In this document: positions 36,226 to 44,023 of the stretch, piece after piece | Numbering within the stretch: the first letter of the stretch is position 1 | How the letters are laid out: every line of letters begins with the position of its first letter | Assembly (NCBI GenBank): GCA_965222205.1 | Contig: OZ244932.1 | Coordinates: forward strand, 1,612,001 to 1,676,000 | Origin: RHLJ01 sp965222205 | GTDB taxonomy: Bacteria > Bacteroidota > Rhodothermia > Balneolales > Balneolaceae | Length of the DNA stretch: 64,000 bases | Direction of reading: 5' to 3' | The notes under the pieces: model-generated | Database searches by the model: none | What the model was told of the DNA's origin: nothing | What the model saw: the letters and a program-made list of their open reading frames with translations, nothing else | Position numbers and translations under genes: made by a program

Positions 36226-36824
36226 CTTAGCTTTTCAATCTTCCCCCAGGGAAGTTGAAAATGGTGATAATCCGGTTTGGCCTCCCAGCTTCCTCCCCAA
36301 TCGCTAAATCCGTACTTCACGAAAATAGGCACCACCTCTTCAATCATACCCTTTCTTTGTTTGGATCGATCCAGATATTTTTCTCCATCAGGAGGAATCA
36401 CCTCAATCAGCTCTTTATTCTCATTCAGCAACAAATACGGATTCTGTATGGGATTGATGTCAATAGCACAGCCGTAAGCATGACTACTCCACCGATTTGT
36501 TCTCGCCACCTTCCTTCCGTTGAATGCGGATGAATTATTGGCTTTCATCGACAATACATCATCTCCACCAAATTCTTCCATCGGGATCATCTTTTCGATT
36601 GGGAATTTCAACTCCAATAGCTCTTGAAAAATCTTTGTCACTGATTCAGCGACCTCATCCAGAACAATCAGCTCCCCTTGAGTGGTCTCATTATCAAAAT
36701 TCACGAATTGGACCTCTACAATTCTTAACTTTGAATAATCAACCGGACAATCGCTTCTCCAGATGTTCTTTTCCTCAAGTAGTTGATACCGGTTTTCGTT
36801 TATTTCTTTTATCGTGAATCCCAT
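36222..36824 (-). CDS. M15-family peptidase, D-alanyl-D-alanine carboxypeptidase type
   Basis: A zinc peptidase of the M15C type (200 residues) that cleaves peptidoglycan peptides. The active-site elements are 'WSSHAYGCAIDINPIQNPYL', with the zinc His and Asp, and 'PDYHHFQL', with the second zinc His near the C-terminus. No clear signal peptide is visible in the chosen frame, which is unusual for a cell-wall enzyme. It sits alone on the minus strand, convergent with the lptA-like gene and divergent from the DUF1080 gene. Confidence 0.85.
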   Translation of the reverse strand: MGFTIKEINENRYQLLEEKNIWRSDCPVDYSKLRIVEVQFVNFDNETTQGELIVLDEVAESVTKIFQELLELKFPIEKMIPMEEFGGDDVLSMKANNSSAFNGRKVARTNRWSSHAYGCAIDINPIQNPYLLLNENKELIEVIPPDGEKYLDRSKQRKGMIEEVVPIFVKYGFSDWGGSWEAKPDYHHFQLPWGKIEKLS

Positions 36825-36896
36825 TCCTCAAATTACTTAATTCTTATTATTGAAACAGTGTTTCCTTTCCCTTACTCTCCTAAATAAAATACCAGT

Positions 36897-37619
36897 ATGA
36901 AAAAAATACTTCTCACTCTTTTCACTTTTTTATTGATTTCTTGCTCCCAAGCTCAAAAAGAAACCTCTGCCCCTCCAGAAACCGAATGGATTTCACTCTT
37001 CGATGGCGAAAGCTTTGACGGCTGGAAAGAATATAACTCCGACACGATCAATCCCAAATGGCAGATTGAAGACGGAGCGATCATCGTTTCCAGAGAAGGC
37101 AATACCCGTGAAAAAAATACCGGTTTCGGAAAATCAATTATGACCGTGGAACAATTCGGGAATTTTGAACTAGAATTGGAATACAAAATGAGTGAAGGTG
37201 GAAACAGCGGAATCATGTACCATGTGGTTGAAGACCCGAAATATGGTCAGGATTACGAAACTGCTCCTGAGTACCAGGTACTCGATGATGAATTCTCAGC
37301 AACAGAAACCGAACCCATTCGAATGGCCGCCTCCAGCTACGATATGTTTGTCCCAAATCCGGAGAAAAAGAAACTGAATCCTGCCGGACAATGGAATAAA
37401 GTACGATTAGTGTACGACAACGGTCGGGTTGAACACTGGCTGAATGGCGAGAAAGTTCTTGAATTTGTGGAAGGGAGTCCTGAATGGGAAGAAGCCTACG
37501 CTAACAGCAAATTCTCCCGCGACTTCCCAGACTGGGGTAAGTCCACTACCGGACATATCAGCCTGCAGGATCATGGGGATTATGTGGCGTTCAGGAATAT
37601 CAGGATACGTGAACTTTAA
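36897..37619 (+). CDS. DUF1080 (3-keto-disaccharide hydrolase-type) lipoprotein
   Basis: A 240-residue lipoprotein (signal TFLLISC, Cys at residue 16) whose mature part is one DUF1080 domain, a concanavalin-like beta sandwich. Signatures are 'LFDGESFDGWKEY', 'FELELEYKMSEGGNSGIMYH', 'EYQVLDDE', 'NKVRLVYDNGRVEHWLNGEK' and 'ISLQDHGDYVAFRNIRIREL'. Some family members hydrolyse 3-keto-glycosides; the substrate here is unknown. The GNAT gene starts 6 bp after its stop. Confidence 0.9.
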   Translation: MKKILLTLFTFLLISCSQAQKETSAPPETEWISLFDGESFDGWKEYNSDTINPKWQIEDGAIIVSREGNTREKNTGFGKSIMTVEQFGNFELELEYKMSEGGNSGIMYHVVEDPKYGQDYETAPEYQVLDDEFSATETEPIRMAASSYDMFVPNPEKKKLNPAGQWNKVRLVYDNGRVEHWLNGEKVLEFVEGSPEWEEAYANSKFSRDFPDWGKSTTGHISLQDHGDYVAFRNIRIREL

Positions 37620-37625
37620 GCAAGT

Positions 37626-38120
37626 ATGATTAGAGAGGCTACCCTTTCCGATGCGCCTGCAATTACTTCGATCTACAATCATTATGTAGAACATTCTTAT
37701 GCTACTATGCAGTATGAGCAATCGGATGCCGCATTTTTTGAAGAAAAGATAGAACAAGTGCTGAGCTCGGGGCATTTCTGGTTAGTGGCAGAGGAAGAGG
37801 GTGAAATCATAGGCTATGCGTATTCATCTGCATGGAATCCAAGGGAAGGCTATAAACAAACGTGTGAGGTTTCGGTCTACCTCTCTCCTGCAATCACTGC
37901 CAAAGGATGGGGAACCAAGCTGTATACTGAACTCTTTGAACGACTCAGGAGAAAAGGGATTAAAGTCATTATTGCGGTTATCGGATTACCCAATGAAGCC
38001 AGCATCGCCCTGCACGAAAAATTCGGAATGAAACAAGTCGCCCACTTTCCAAAAATGGGTTTTAAGTTTGATAAGTGGATGGATGTTGGCTACTGGCAGG
38101 TAAATTTTAATCTGGATTGA
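37626..38120 (+). CDS. GNAT N-acetyltransferase, phosphinothricin acetyltransferase-like
   Basis: A 164-residue acetyl-CoA-dependent transferase. The N-terminus 'IREATLSDAPAITSIYNHYV' and 'FWLVAEEEGEIIGYAYSS' are GNAT core. The acetyl-CoA loop is a diverged form in 'LSPAITAKGWGTKLYTELF'. 'VIIAVIGLPNEASIALHEKF' and 'KMGFKFDKWMDVGYWQ' are typical of the Pat/Bar subgroup, which acetylates small amines such as methionine sulfone or phosphinothricin. The physiological substrate is unknown. It is the last backbone gene before the cassette region. Confidence 0.88.
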   Translation: MIREATLSDAPAITSIYNHYVEHSYATMQYEQSDAAFFEEKIEQVLSSGHFWLVAEEEGEIIGYAYSSAWNPREGYKQTCEVSVYLSPAITAKGWGTKLYTELFERLRRKGIKVIIAVIGLPNEASIALHEKFGMKQVAHFPKMGFKFDKWMDVGYWQVNFNLD

Positions 38121-38159
38121 AGCTGGATTTTATCAGAACCAAATATTCCTCAAAAGTCC

Positions 38160-38216
38160 ATGATTTATTTTGTGTTAAAGAAAAAAATTACAGATTCTTG
38201 TTCGGATAATAGTATG
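38160..38216 (+). repeat. Leader L1 of the first cassette cluster
   Basis: These 57 bases align without gaps to 49874-49930, with about 42 of 57 positions identical. The match is strongest in 'ACAGATTCTTG' and 'TAATAGTATG' and weakens right after the final G. In both places that G opens a GTT sequence that starts a cassette. By analogy this is the attI or 3' attC part preceding the first cassette. It also makes the frame opening at 38160 unlikely to be coding. Confidence 0.5.
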
Positions 38217-38234
38217 TTAGCAAACTTTTCTATA

Positions 38235-38522
38235 ATGAAATACACAGGCTATATTTCACTATTAATTGGAGTTTTCGGAGTATACTCCATAGCCGATTGG
38301 TCAAACCAGGCAAAAAGTGTATCTATCGAAGCTCAAAAATTTAACGGTTTAATTAATATTGAAGCCATTCCAATAATTCCATATGAACTACTAATTATGA
38401 GTCAAGTTCTGGGCATTTTATTTGGAATAATTAGTATTCGGAAAAAGTTAAATAAAAAGATCAGTTATACTGGTATTGTAGTTTGCTTGTTAAATTTAGG
38501 CTTTCTCCTATGGATAAGATAA
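38235..38522 (+). CDS. Small membrane protein, cassette 1
   Basis: The product (95 residues from the ATG at 38235) has three hydrophobic segments ('YISLLIGVFGVYSIAD', 'YELLIMSQVLGILFGIISI' and the C-terminal 'YTGIVVCLLNLGFLLWIR') and basic loops. It looks like a small polytopic inner-membrane protein. I do not recognise it. The frame is open from 38160, but the leader homology shows that the upstream part belongs to the cassette boundary, so I take the internal ATG. Its codons are visibly AT-rich compared with the neighbouring acetyltransferase, as is common for captured genes. Confidence 0.6.
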   Translation: MKYTGYISLLIGVFGVYSIADWSNQAKSVSIEAQKFNGLINIEAIPIIPYELLIMSQVLGILFGIISIRKKLNKKISYTGIVVCLLNLGFLLWIR

Positions 38523-38528
38523 GTCATT

Positions 38529-38618
38529 TTCTAACAATTATTTAAAGCGGTTTCGGACGCGGTTCGGATCCTTAATTTTAAACCCCAGGCCCGCCACTTA
38601 AATGTTGGGTCGTTATAA
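38529..38618 (+). repeat. attC-like recombination site 1
   Basis: The site opens with TTCTAAC and closes with CGTTATAA, the R''/R' type of ends of an integron attC. The inner arms ATTTAAAGCGG and CCGCCACTTAAAT are partly complementary. The first cassette starts GTTAGCAAAC at 38216, complementary to ATTTTCTAAC (38526-38535) at 8 of 10 positions. The length of 90 bp is within the normal attC range. Confidence 0.6.
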
Positions 38619-38621
38619 GCC

Positions 38622-39038
38622 ATGATATCCAAGATTATCAAAATTACAGCTCTTGTTATAGTTATCACTTTATTTTTAGTCATTGGTACTGTTTGGGTAT
38701 GGGATTTAAATAGTAAAATGGTTTTTCATGTTCAAAATCCGGAGACAAAGGATTACTTAACGATCATTATTCGTTCTTCTCCTTCCACAGATTATAACTG
38801 GGTGTTACTTGGAAAAAGATCTAAGTTTACCCCCCTTTCAGGAAGCAAATACATTCTCACTAAAGGAGAAATGAGTGTTGGTTACAATGGAAATAGTTGG
38901 AATCTCAAGAACTGTATTGATCAAGAATTTACTTTCAAAGAAAAGCCCAAAAATATTATTGGTTGTAATTTTGATCCAATTCCAAAAGAGAATATTCTAT
39001 ATTATCCTTACTCAATAACTACTCAAAATGGCTTATAA
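38622..39038 (+). CDS. Membrane-anchored hypothetical protein, cassette 2
   Basis: A 138-residue protein with one N-terminal membrane helix (ITALVIVITLFLVIGTVWVW), then about 110 residues outside the cytoplasm with two cysteines (NCIDQEF, IGCNFDP) that could form a disulfide. It has no recognised family. It is the only gene in a unit bounded by GTTATAAGCC (38612) and GGCTTATAAC (39030-39039), an exact 10-base complement pair. Its stop codon is formed by the TATAAC end of the site. Confidence 0.65.
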   Translation: MISKIIKITALVIVITLFLVIGTVWVWDLNSKMVFHVQNPETKDYLTIIIRSSPSTDYNWVLLGKRSKFTPLSGSKYILTKGEMSVGYNGNSWNLKNCIDQEFTFKEKPKNIIGCNFDPIPKENILYYPYSITTQNGL

Positions 39039-39193
39039 CTAGCTTTTCAAACGGATCCGCCTGCTGGAGGATTCGGAACTATAATAATAAAAACCAGACT
39101 CGCCGCCTGCCTGCGCGAAGCCGTAAACACATTATTTCATTTATGGTAGAAAGGCTCTGGCATAGGCAGGCTTAAACGCCGGAGTCGTTATAC
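39033..39193 (+). repeat. attC-like recombination site 2
   Basis: Runs from TTATAAC to GTTATAC, 161 bp. Its left end is exactly complementary to the start of the cassette it closes (10 of 10). It contains 'CCAGACTCGCCGCCTGCC', also found in site 3 about 860 bp away. The long internal part is a large variable terminal structure or a composite of two sites, since CCGTAAACACATTATTTCAT in it resembles sequence before leader L2. Confidence 0.6.
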
Positions 39194-39246
39194 TCCTTTC
39201 CCTATTCGTTCGTTTTAAAAGTGATTGAGATTAATTACATTCAAGC

Positions 39247-39486
39247 ATGTCTGAAAAAGAACTCATAAAACAACTCAAGAAACTTCCATCTGAAGCGCAA
39301 CAAGAAGCGGCGGATTTTGTCGAATTTCTATCTAAAAAGTATCTTCAACAATCAGAAAAGCCTAATTCATCCAAGAAGAAGTCCATTTTGAAAAGTTCAT
39401 TTCGGGGAATATGGAAAGATCGGGAAGACATGCAGGACAGTACAAAATGGATTCGGGAACTTAGGAAAAGCCGCTTTTTTGACTAA
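39247..39486 (+). CDS. vapB: VapB/DUF2281-type antitoxin, cassette 3
   Basis: A 79-residue charged protein: 'LIKQLKKLPSEAQQEAADFV' followed by 'EFLSKKYL' is the DUF2281 helical start, and the C-terminal tail has 'FRGIWKDREDMQDSTKWIRE' ending in basic residues, the usual toxin-wrapping segment. It is followed after 8 bp by a PIN-domain gene, the standard antitoxin-toxin order. The pair occupies one cassette bounded by GTTATACTCC and GGAGTATAAC, an exact 10-base complement pair. Toxin-antitoxin modules are frequent in sedentary integron arrays. Confidence 0.8.
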   Translation: MSEKELIKQLKKLPSEAQQEAADFVEFLSKKYLQQSEKPNSSKKKSILKSSFRGIWKDREDMQDSTKWIRELRKSRFFD

Positions 39487-39494
39487 TCAATTTT

Positions 39495-39896
39495 ATGGCT
39501 CAACTTGTAATTATTGACACAGACATTCTCATTGACTTTAGCCTTGATAGATCTGACGCAATTCGAACAATGGCCAATCTTGAAGATAAATTCTTACTCA
39601 GTGTCAGTGTAATTACAGCCATGGAATTGTATTCTGGTTGTCGAAGCAAGAAAGATTTAAAAAGAGTGAATGAATTACTTTCTGATGTCCATGTAGAATT
39701 TGTTACTGAATCTATTTCCAAAAAAGCATTTGAATTGATGAAGAAATTCAGGTCAAGTCACGGAGTAGAAATTAACGATATGTTGATTGCCGCTACTTCT
39801 TTAATTGTGGAAGCAAAACTGATTAGTAAAAATCAGAAGCATTATAAATTTTTACCGGATATTGAGCTTCTTGAATACCCCTTGAGCGGAGTATAA
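39495..39896 (+). CDS. vapC: VapC-type PIN-domain toxin, cassette 3
   Basis: A 133-residue PIN-domain ribonuclease. Acidic active-site residues are visible in 'VIIDTDILIDFSLD', 'SVSVITAMELYSGCRSKKDL' and 'HGVEINDMLIAATSLI', the typical D-E-D arrangement. 'LISKNQKHYKFLPDIELLEY' closes the domain in the family way. VapC enzymes cut tRNA or rRNA when not bound by the antitoxin. The stop codon lies inside the beginning of attC-like site 3 (GTATAAC), so the gene fills the cassette to its last base. Confidence 0.88.
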   Translation: MAQLVIIDTDILIDFSLDRSDAIRTMANLEDKFLLSVSVITAMELYSGCRSKKDLKRVNELLSDVHVEFVTESISKKAFELMKKFRSSHGVEINDMLIAATSLIVEAKLISKNQKHYKFLPDIELLEYPLSGV

Positions 39897-39975
39897 CAAG
39901 CGTTCAACGTGGACTCGATTAGGGTTCGAAACTTTAATAACAAAACCAGACTCGCCGCCTGCCGGGGCGTTAGGT
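39891..39975 (+). repeat. attC-like recombination site 3
   Basis: GTATAACAAGCG ... GGGGCGTTAGGT, 85 bp, is the closest of the set to the classical attC. It has TAACAAGCG at the left, GGGCGTTAGGT (matching G|TTRRRY) at the right and a VCR-like layout. The left end complements the start of the vapBC cassette at 10 of 10 positions. Confidence 0.7.
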
Positions 39976-39991
39976 TACCTTAGATCATATT

Positions 39992-40732
39992 TTGAAATAT
40001 TTAACAGTACTGTCTCTTTTGCTCTTTATTAACAGCTGTTCTGATACAAATGAACAGAAAGTTGAAAGACTTGCTGGTTCATGGCTTTTAAAGGACACAG
40101 TTCTAGTTTCTCAAGAAAGATTAGAAACTCGATATCAGAAAGCGCTTGAGTATGTAGAAATGCACTATTTATCTGATAACTACGATAGAAACACTTGTTT
40201 TAATCGCGTCGATGACTCTTTAAGAATCAAAAGTGTAAACTTCAGAATTATTACAGAGCCTCTTGTACCATCAGATTTTAATATGTTTGATGAGTTAATC
40301 AAAGATCAAAACCTAATGATGAAATGGAGTTGTGAAGTTTATAATATTGATTATGATTCTCTTGTATACCCTACAAGTAATAGTGATGGCAAACTTGATC
40401 TTTATAACTATCTATTAAATAGTTCATCAGAAGTTTTTGATAAAGTAGATAGATGGCAAAATAATAATTCAGAAGTACTACATGATCAATCTATGAAAGC
40501 TCTAAGTACTCTTCAATCAGATACTTCCAAAACTGAATTTTTATTATTTGAGTACCCCACTGGTAAGACATTAACAGCTTACACCGTTTACTATCCATAT
40601 TATAACAATGAAAAGGAAGTACAAAAAAATCCACATTATATGCTTGAGCAAATAGGTGGTACTATTATTTTCTTCATTTTTACTGACGACGATGAAATCA
40701 AAGATGTTTGGTTCACATGGTGGGATTACTAA
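39992..40732 (+). CDS. Predicted lipoprotein, cassette 4
   Basis: A 246-residue protein with a lipoprotein signal (LLLFINSC, Cys at residue 16). The mature part is hydrophilic, with a 'LAGSWLLKD' start reminiscent of lipocalin-like proteins and 'NTCFNRVDD' and 'NLMMKWSCEVYNIDYD' further on. No known family was recognised. The start is TTG at 39992 (MKYLTVLSLLL); there is no ATG in a suitable place. The unit is bounded by GTTAGGTTAC and GTAACCTAAC, an exact 10-base complement pair. The coding region is AT-rich. Confidence 0.65.
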   Translation: MKYLTVLSLLLFINSCSDTNEQKVERLAGSWLLKDTVLVSQERLETRYQKALEYVEMHYLSDNYDRNTCFNRVDDSLRIKSVNFRIITEPLVPSDFNMFDELIKDQNLMMKWSCEVYNIDYDSLVYPTSNSDGKLDLYNYLLNSSSEVFDKVDRWQNNNSEVLHDQSMKALSTLQSDTSKTEFLLFEYPTGKTLTAYTVYYPYYNNEKEVQKNPHYMLEQIGGTIIFFIFTDDDEIKDVWFTWWDY

Positions 40733-40742
40733 AATGACAGTA

Positions 40743-40867
40743 ACCTAACATCTTTAAAAAGGACATTGTCAAGGGCACATAGTTTCCCCACCGTAGCTGT
40801 TACGTACTCGTGATATTCAAGAAGGCAGAACGCCGTCTTTCCCTACTAATGGCATGGTCGGTTAGGA
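40743..40867 (+). repeat. attC-like site 4, terminal repeat T1
   Basis: Runs from ACCTAAC (fits RYYYAAC) to GTTAGGA, 125 bp. It is about 90 percent identical to the 125-bp site at 51119-51243. The identity starts at the TAAC of the left core; the bases before it differ (ACC versus TTA), as expected if they belong to each cassette. Similarity continues past the right core through GCTGACGCTACCGGCGTC to 40903. Confidence 0.6.
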
Positions 40868-40903
40868 GATCTTAGCTGACGCTACCGGCGTCCAAACATC
40901 TTT

Positions 40904-41290
40904 ACAGACCTATCTCCGTCGCTATACAGCTATTGTAAAAATGAAATCAGAGACATAATGTATTCTTTCAAATTATCAGCAGTTTCTGGAACTGGCTGAA
41001 ATACTGGCTGCTTGTTGGCTCACTAAAATGCTCTGGTCAAACTCAACAATTTTCTTCTTGACTGAGAAATAAAATTTGGTCAGATTTTCCTGGAAAATGA
41101 TCAGTTCACCAAATGACCTCGCTCAGCATATCTTGTTAAGAATTCTTCGGGATCATAAACCTTAATTACATTTTGACAAATCGTAACAAGAAACTTACGC
41201 TGTCTAGCTTCAGGTTAGAGGTACAACAAATAATCGGGATACAGGCTTTTTGCGGTAGACTACCCTCCCATATTCCCTTGAAATTCACTA
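40904..41290. other. Non-coding stretch with a possible gene remnant
   Basis: No gene or clear RNA signal is seen. On the minus strand, 41101-41214 reads as 38 open codons with a coding look ('FLVTICQNVIKVYDPEEFL', ending 'AERGHLVN') but no start, and a stop just upstream in the same frame. This may be the tail of a decayed gene of unknown kind. The last 60 bases before 41291 should hold the promoter of the Na/Pi cotransporter gene. Confidence 0.3.
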
Positions 41291-43081
41291 ATGATTAAAA
41301 AAATATTTTTTCCTGTCGTTCTATTATTAGTAGGCTGGGCTTTTTTTGTTAACCCCACCATTAAAGATGTAGCTGCGGGTGTGGCTATACTTCTTTTTGG
41401 TATGATTATGTTGGAAAAAGGCTTTAATACTTTCGTAGAAGGTCCTCTTCAAAAGCTATTGAAGCGAGCGACTGATAAACTATATAAAAATTTGGGGCTG
41501 GGATTCATTGTTACAGCGGTTTTACAATCCAGTTCTTTGATTAGCGTAATTACAATTTCATTTCTTAGTGCAGGCTTGATTGAACTCTACGCGGGAATAG
41601 GGATCATTTTCGGGGCGAATATAGGAACCACAGCTACTGCCTGGCTTGTGGCAATTTTTGGTTTGAAAGTAAAAGTATCGGGTTTGGCAATGCCCATGCT
41701 TGCTTTTGGAATTCTCTTTGTGCTTCAAAAATCAAAAAACCTAAAAGGGATTGGTTATATCCTGGCTGGACTGGGTTTCTTTTTCCTCGGTATTCACTTT
41801 ATGAAACAAGGCTTTGATATTTATCAAGACAGTATAAATTTAGCCGATTACGCGTTGCCCGGATTTTGGGGTCTTATTGTATATACTTTTATTGGGGTTC
41901 TGGTTACCCTTATTTTACAATCCAGTAGTGCAGCCATAGCGTTAATTCTCACAGCACTGGCTGTAGGGCAAATCACCTACGATAATTCATTGGCTCTTGC
42001 AATTGGAGCAAACATCGGCACTACCATTACCGCAATATTGGCTGCACTTACTTCTAATGCTTCAGGAAAGCGACTTGCCGCGGCACATTTTATATTCAAG
42101 ATGATAACCGGCCTTATAGCCCTCCTTTTTATTAATCAACTGGGGCAGTTTGTAAATTTTGTTTCAAATTCAGCAGGTATCACTCCTGATAATTACACCC
42201 TCAAATTAGCTGTATTCCATACGGTTTTCAATTTAATAGGTGTATTGGTAATGATGCCTTTTATAAAGATCTTAGTCAGATTTTTGAACAAGCTCTTTAT
42301 AGAAAAAGAAAAAGATGAAGAAGAAATTGAGCATCCCGTATATCTGAACGAAAGTGTATTAGCTTATCCTCAAACAGCCATTAAAGCTCTTCTTGATGAA
42401 AGTAAAAGATTGTTTGAAAAAGCAACTTTCGAGATTGTTTCTCACGGCCTGAACTTACACAGAACTGATATAAAGAGTGATGAGAAACTAAAAAGAGTAG
42501 TCAAAAATTCTACGGAGGAACTGGAGGTTGATATTGAAGAATTATACTATAATAAAGTCAAAATTATTTACAGTAAAATAATTAAATATGCTACTTTAGC
42601 CCAGAGTAAATTCTCCTTAACCCCCGAATCTGCGGAAGCATTTACACGAATAAAATTAGCCAACCGCAATATAGTAGAGACCATAAAAAACATCCGTGGC
42701 TTGCGTAAAAATGTAAATCAATACATGCTTTCTGATAACAAACATATTCGAAAAGAATATGATAAGCTGAGACGAAAAGTTTCGAAGGTTTTGCGGGAAA
42801 TTTATCTAACCCGAAAAGATGAGAGCCCTGAAGTACATTCAAACAGACTTGATGCACTTAAAGAAAAAGCAAAGAAAAGTGACGTATTGATAGATGGTAC
42901 ACTCGACAAATTGATTAGAGAAAAAAAGATATCCAGTGTCATGGCAACATCTCTTGCAAATGATAGCGATAATGTTACTGGCATTACGAAAAAATTGATC
43001 GAAACTGCTGAACTTCTTTACATAGATAGTGATACACTTTTAAACCTGACAGAAGAAGAAAAGAAAAAAAGTAAGAAATGA
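41291..43081 (+). CDS. Na/Pi cotransporter family protein with PhoU-like tail
   Basis: A 596-residue membrane protein of the NptA/PF02690 type, importing or exporting phosphate with sodium. It contains the family's duplicated motif: 'VLQSSSLISVITISFLSA' with 'IIFGANIGTTATAWLVAIFG', and 'LILQSSSAAIALILTALAVG' with 'LAIGANIGTTITAILAAL'. About eight to nine helices occupy the first 335 residues. The remaining 250 are charged helices of the PhoU-like kind. It stands between cassette cluster A and the two-component genes, with AT-rich intergenic DNA on both sides. Confidence 0.9.
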   Translation: MIKKIFFPVVLLLVGWAFFVNPTIKDVAAGVAILLFGMIMLEKGFNTFVEGPLQKLLKRATDKLYKNLGLGFIVTAVLQSSSLISVITISFLSAGLIELYAGIGIIFGANIGTTATAWLVAIFGLKVKVSGLAMPMLAFGILFVLQKSKNLKGIGYILAGLGFFFLGIHFMKQGFDIYQDSINLADYALPGFWGLIVYTFIGVLVTLILQSSSAAIALILTALAVGQITYDNSLALAIGANIGTTITAILAALTSNASGKRLAAAHFIFKMITGLIALLFINQLGQFVNFVSNSAGITPDNYTLKLAVFHTVFNLIGVLVMMPFIKILVRFLNKLFIEKEKDEEEIEHPVYLNESVLAYPQTAIKALLDESKRLFEKATFEIVSHGLNLHRTDIKSDEKLKRVVKNSTEELEVDIEELYYNKVKIIYSKIIKYATLAQSKFSLTPESAEAFTRIKLANRNIVETIKNIRGLRKNVNQYMLSDNKHIRKEYDKLRRKVSKVLREIYLTRKDESPEVHSNRLDALKEKAKKSDVLIDGTLDKLIREKKISSVMATSLANDSDNVTGITKKLIETAELLYIDSDTLLNLTEEEKKKSKK

Positions 43082-43309
43082 GTATTCTCAATTAACTTAT
43101 TCAATATTCTTACTAAGCCAGGATTGAAATCCTTTCTTGTTTATGCACGGGCATGGAAATCTTGCCGGAACATCATCAAGCACCTACTTCAGTTATTCTG
43201 TATTGGCGGATCGCCATACGCCCCGACTGTTATCTTATTGATCTACCTGGCTAACGTTGCAAAGTCTGTCCCACGAGATTCCTTCGTCCAATTCTGAAAA
43301 TATTGATGA

Positions 43310-44023
43310 TCACCCTCTACTTAATAGTGCATCACGAACGATTTTACTGTAGGTCTGACCAATTGGAACTTCATGTTTACCGACAGCAATAATGTCGCCT
43401 TTAATCGAAGTAATTTTATCTACGGAGACAATGTATGAGCGATGTACACGAATAAAGCCCGGACCGGGTAGCAGTTCTTCCAGAGCGGATATCTTTTCAT
43501 GAACCAGTATTTCTTCTTCTTTCATAAACATTGAGGCGTAATTCCCTCTGGCTTCTACATACAGAATATCCACTGTATTTACCTGATGATATTCCTTCTC
43601 TCCCTTTACAAAAAAGCGGGATGCCGCTTGTTGATTTTCCTTCCTGCTTTCCTGTTTCGAAGCATCTGGGGAAGTACTCCTGATGGCTTTGTTTACCGCC
43701 TTCAGAAATCGCTCGAAACTGAATGGTTTAACCAGATAATCTTCTATTGCAAGTTCATAACCTTCCAGCGCGTATTCTTTATAGGCAGTGGTAACAATCA
43801 CCTTAGGTGGATCCTGAAGTGTACGCAGGAATTCAAATCCCTTAAGTCTGGGCATGTTTAAATCCAAAAAAATGAGATCAGCTTTGTTTGAATTGAGCCA
43901 TTCCAGAGCTTCCAGTGCATCATAGCATTGAGCAACGACTTCCAGATGTGGCAATCGCTTGCAAAAGGTGATTACAAGGTCGTGAGCCAAAGGCTCGTCA
44001 TCTACAATTATACATCTGATCAT
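43310..44023 (-). CDS. LytTR-family response regulator
   Basis: A 237-residue regulator: receiver domain with 'CIIVDDEPLAHDLV', phospho-acceptor Asp in 'LIFLDLNMPRLKGFEFL' and 'KPFSFERFLKAV', then a LytTR DNA-binding domain ('FFVKGEKEYHQVNTVDILYV', 'HEKISALEELLPGPGFIRVH'). It overlaps the kinase gene by 4 bp, so the pair forms one unit. Its likely target is the divergently transcribed ABC operon at 45360, the common arrangement for this type of pair. Confidence 0.93.
   Translation of the reverse strand: MIRCIIVDDEPLAHDLVITFCKRLPHLEVVAQCYDALEALEWLNSNKADLIFLDLNMPRLKGFEFLRTLQDPPKVIVTTAYKEYALEGYELAIEDYLVKPFSFERFLKAVNKAIRSTSPDASKQESRKENQQAASRFFVKGEKEYHQVNTVDILYVEARGNYASMFMKEEEILVHEKISALEELLPGPGFIRVHRSYIVSVDKITSIKGDIIAVGKHEVPIGQTYSKIVRDALLSRG

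Noticed and set aside
39891..39975. tRNA-like 'GGTTCGAAAC' stretch
   Set aside because: The T-loop-like bases are not accompanied by acceptor or anticodon stems; the sequence is part of an attC-like site.
38160..40867. Complete integron with integrase
   Set aside because: No tyrosine recombinase with an IntI-like extra domain is encoded anywhere in the window, so only a cassette array lacking the integrase can be claimed.
41101..41214. Small minus-strand gene
   Set aside because: 38 open codons without a start, preceded by a stop in frame; at best a remnant, noted under the intergenic feature.
43270..43300. Further copy of the palindromic element (ACGAGATTCCTTCGTCC)
   Set aside because: Only about 17 bases resemble the inner motif, with no recognisable ends; too short to call.
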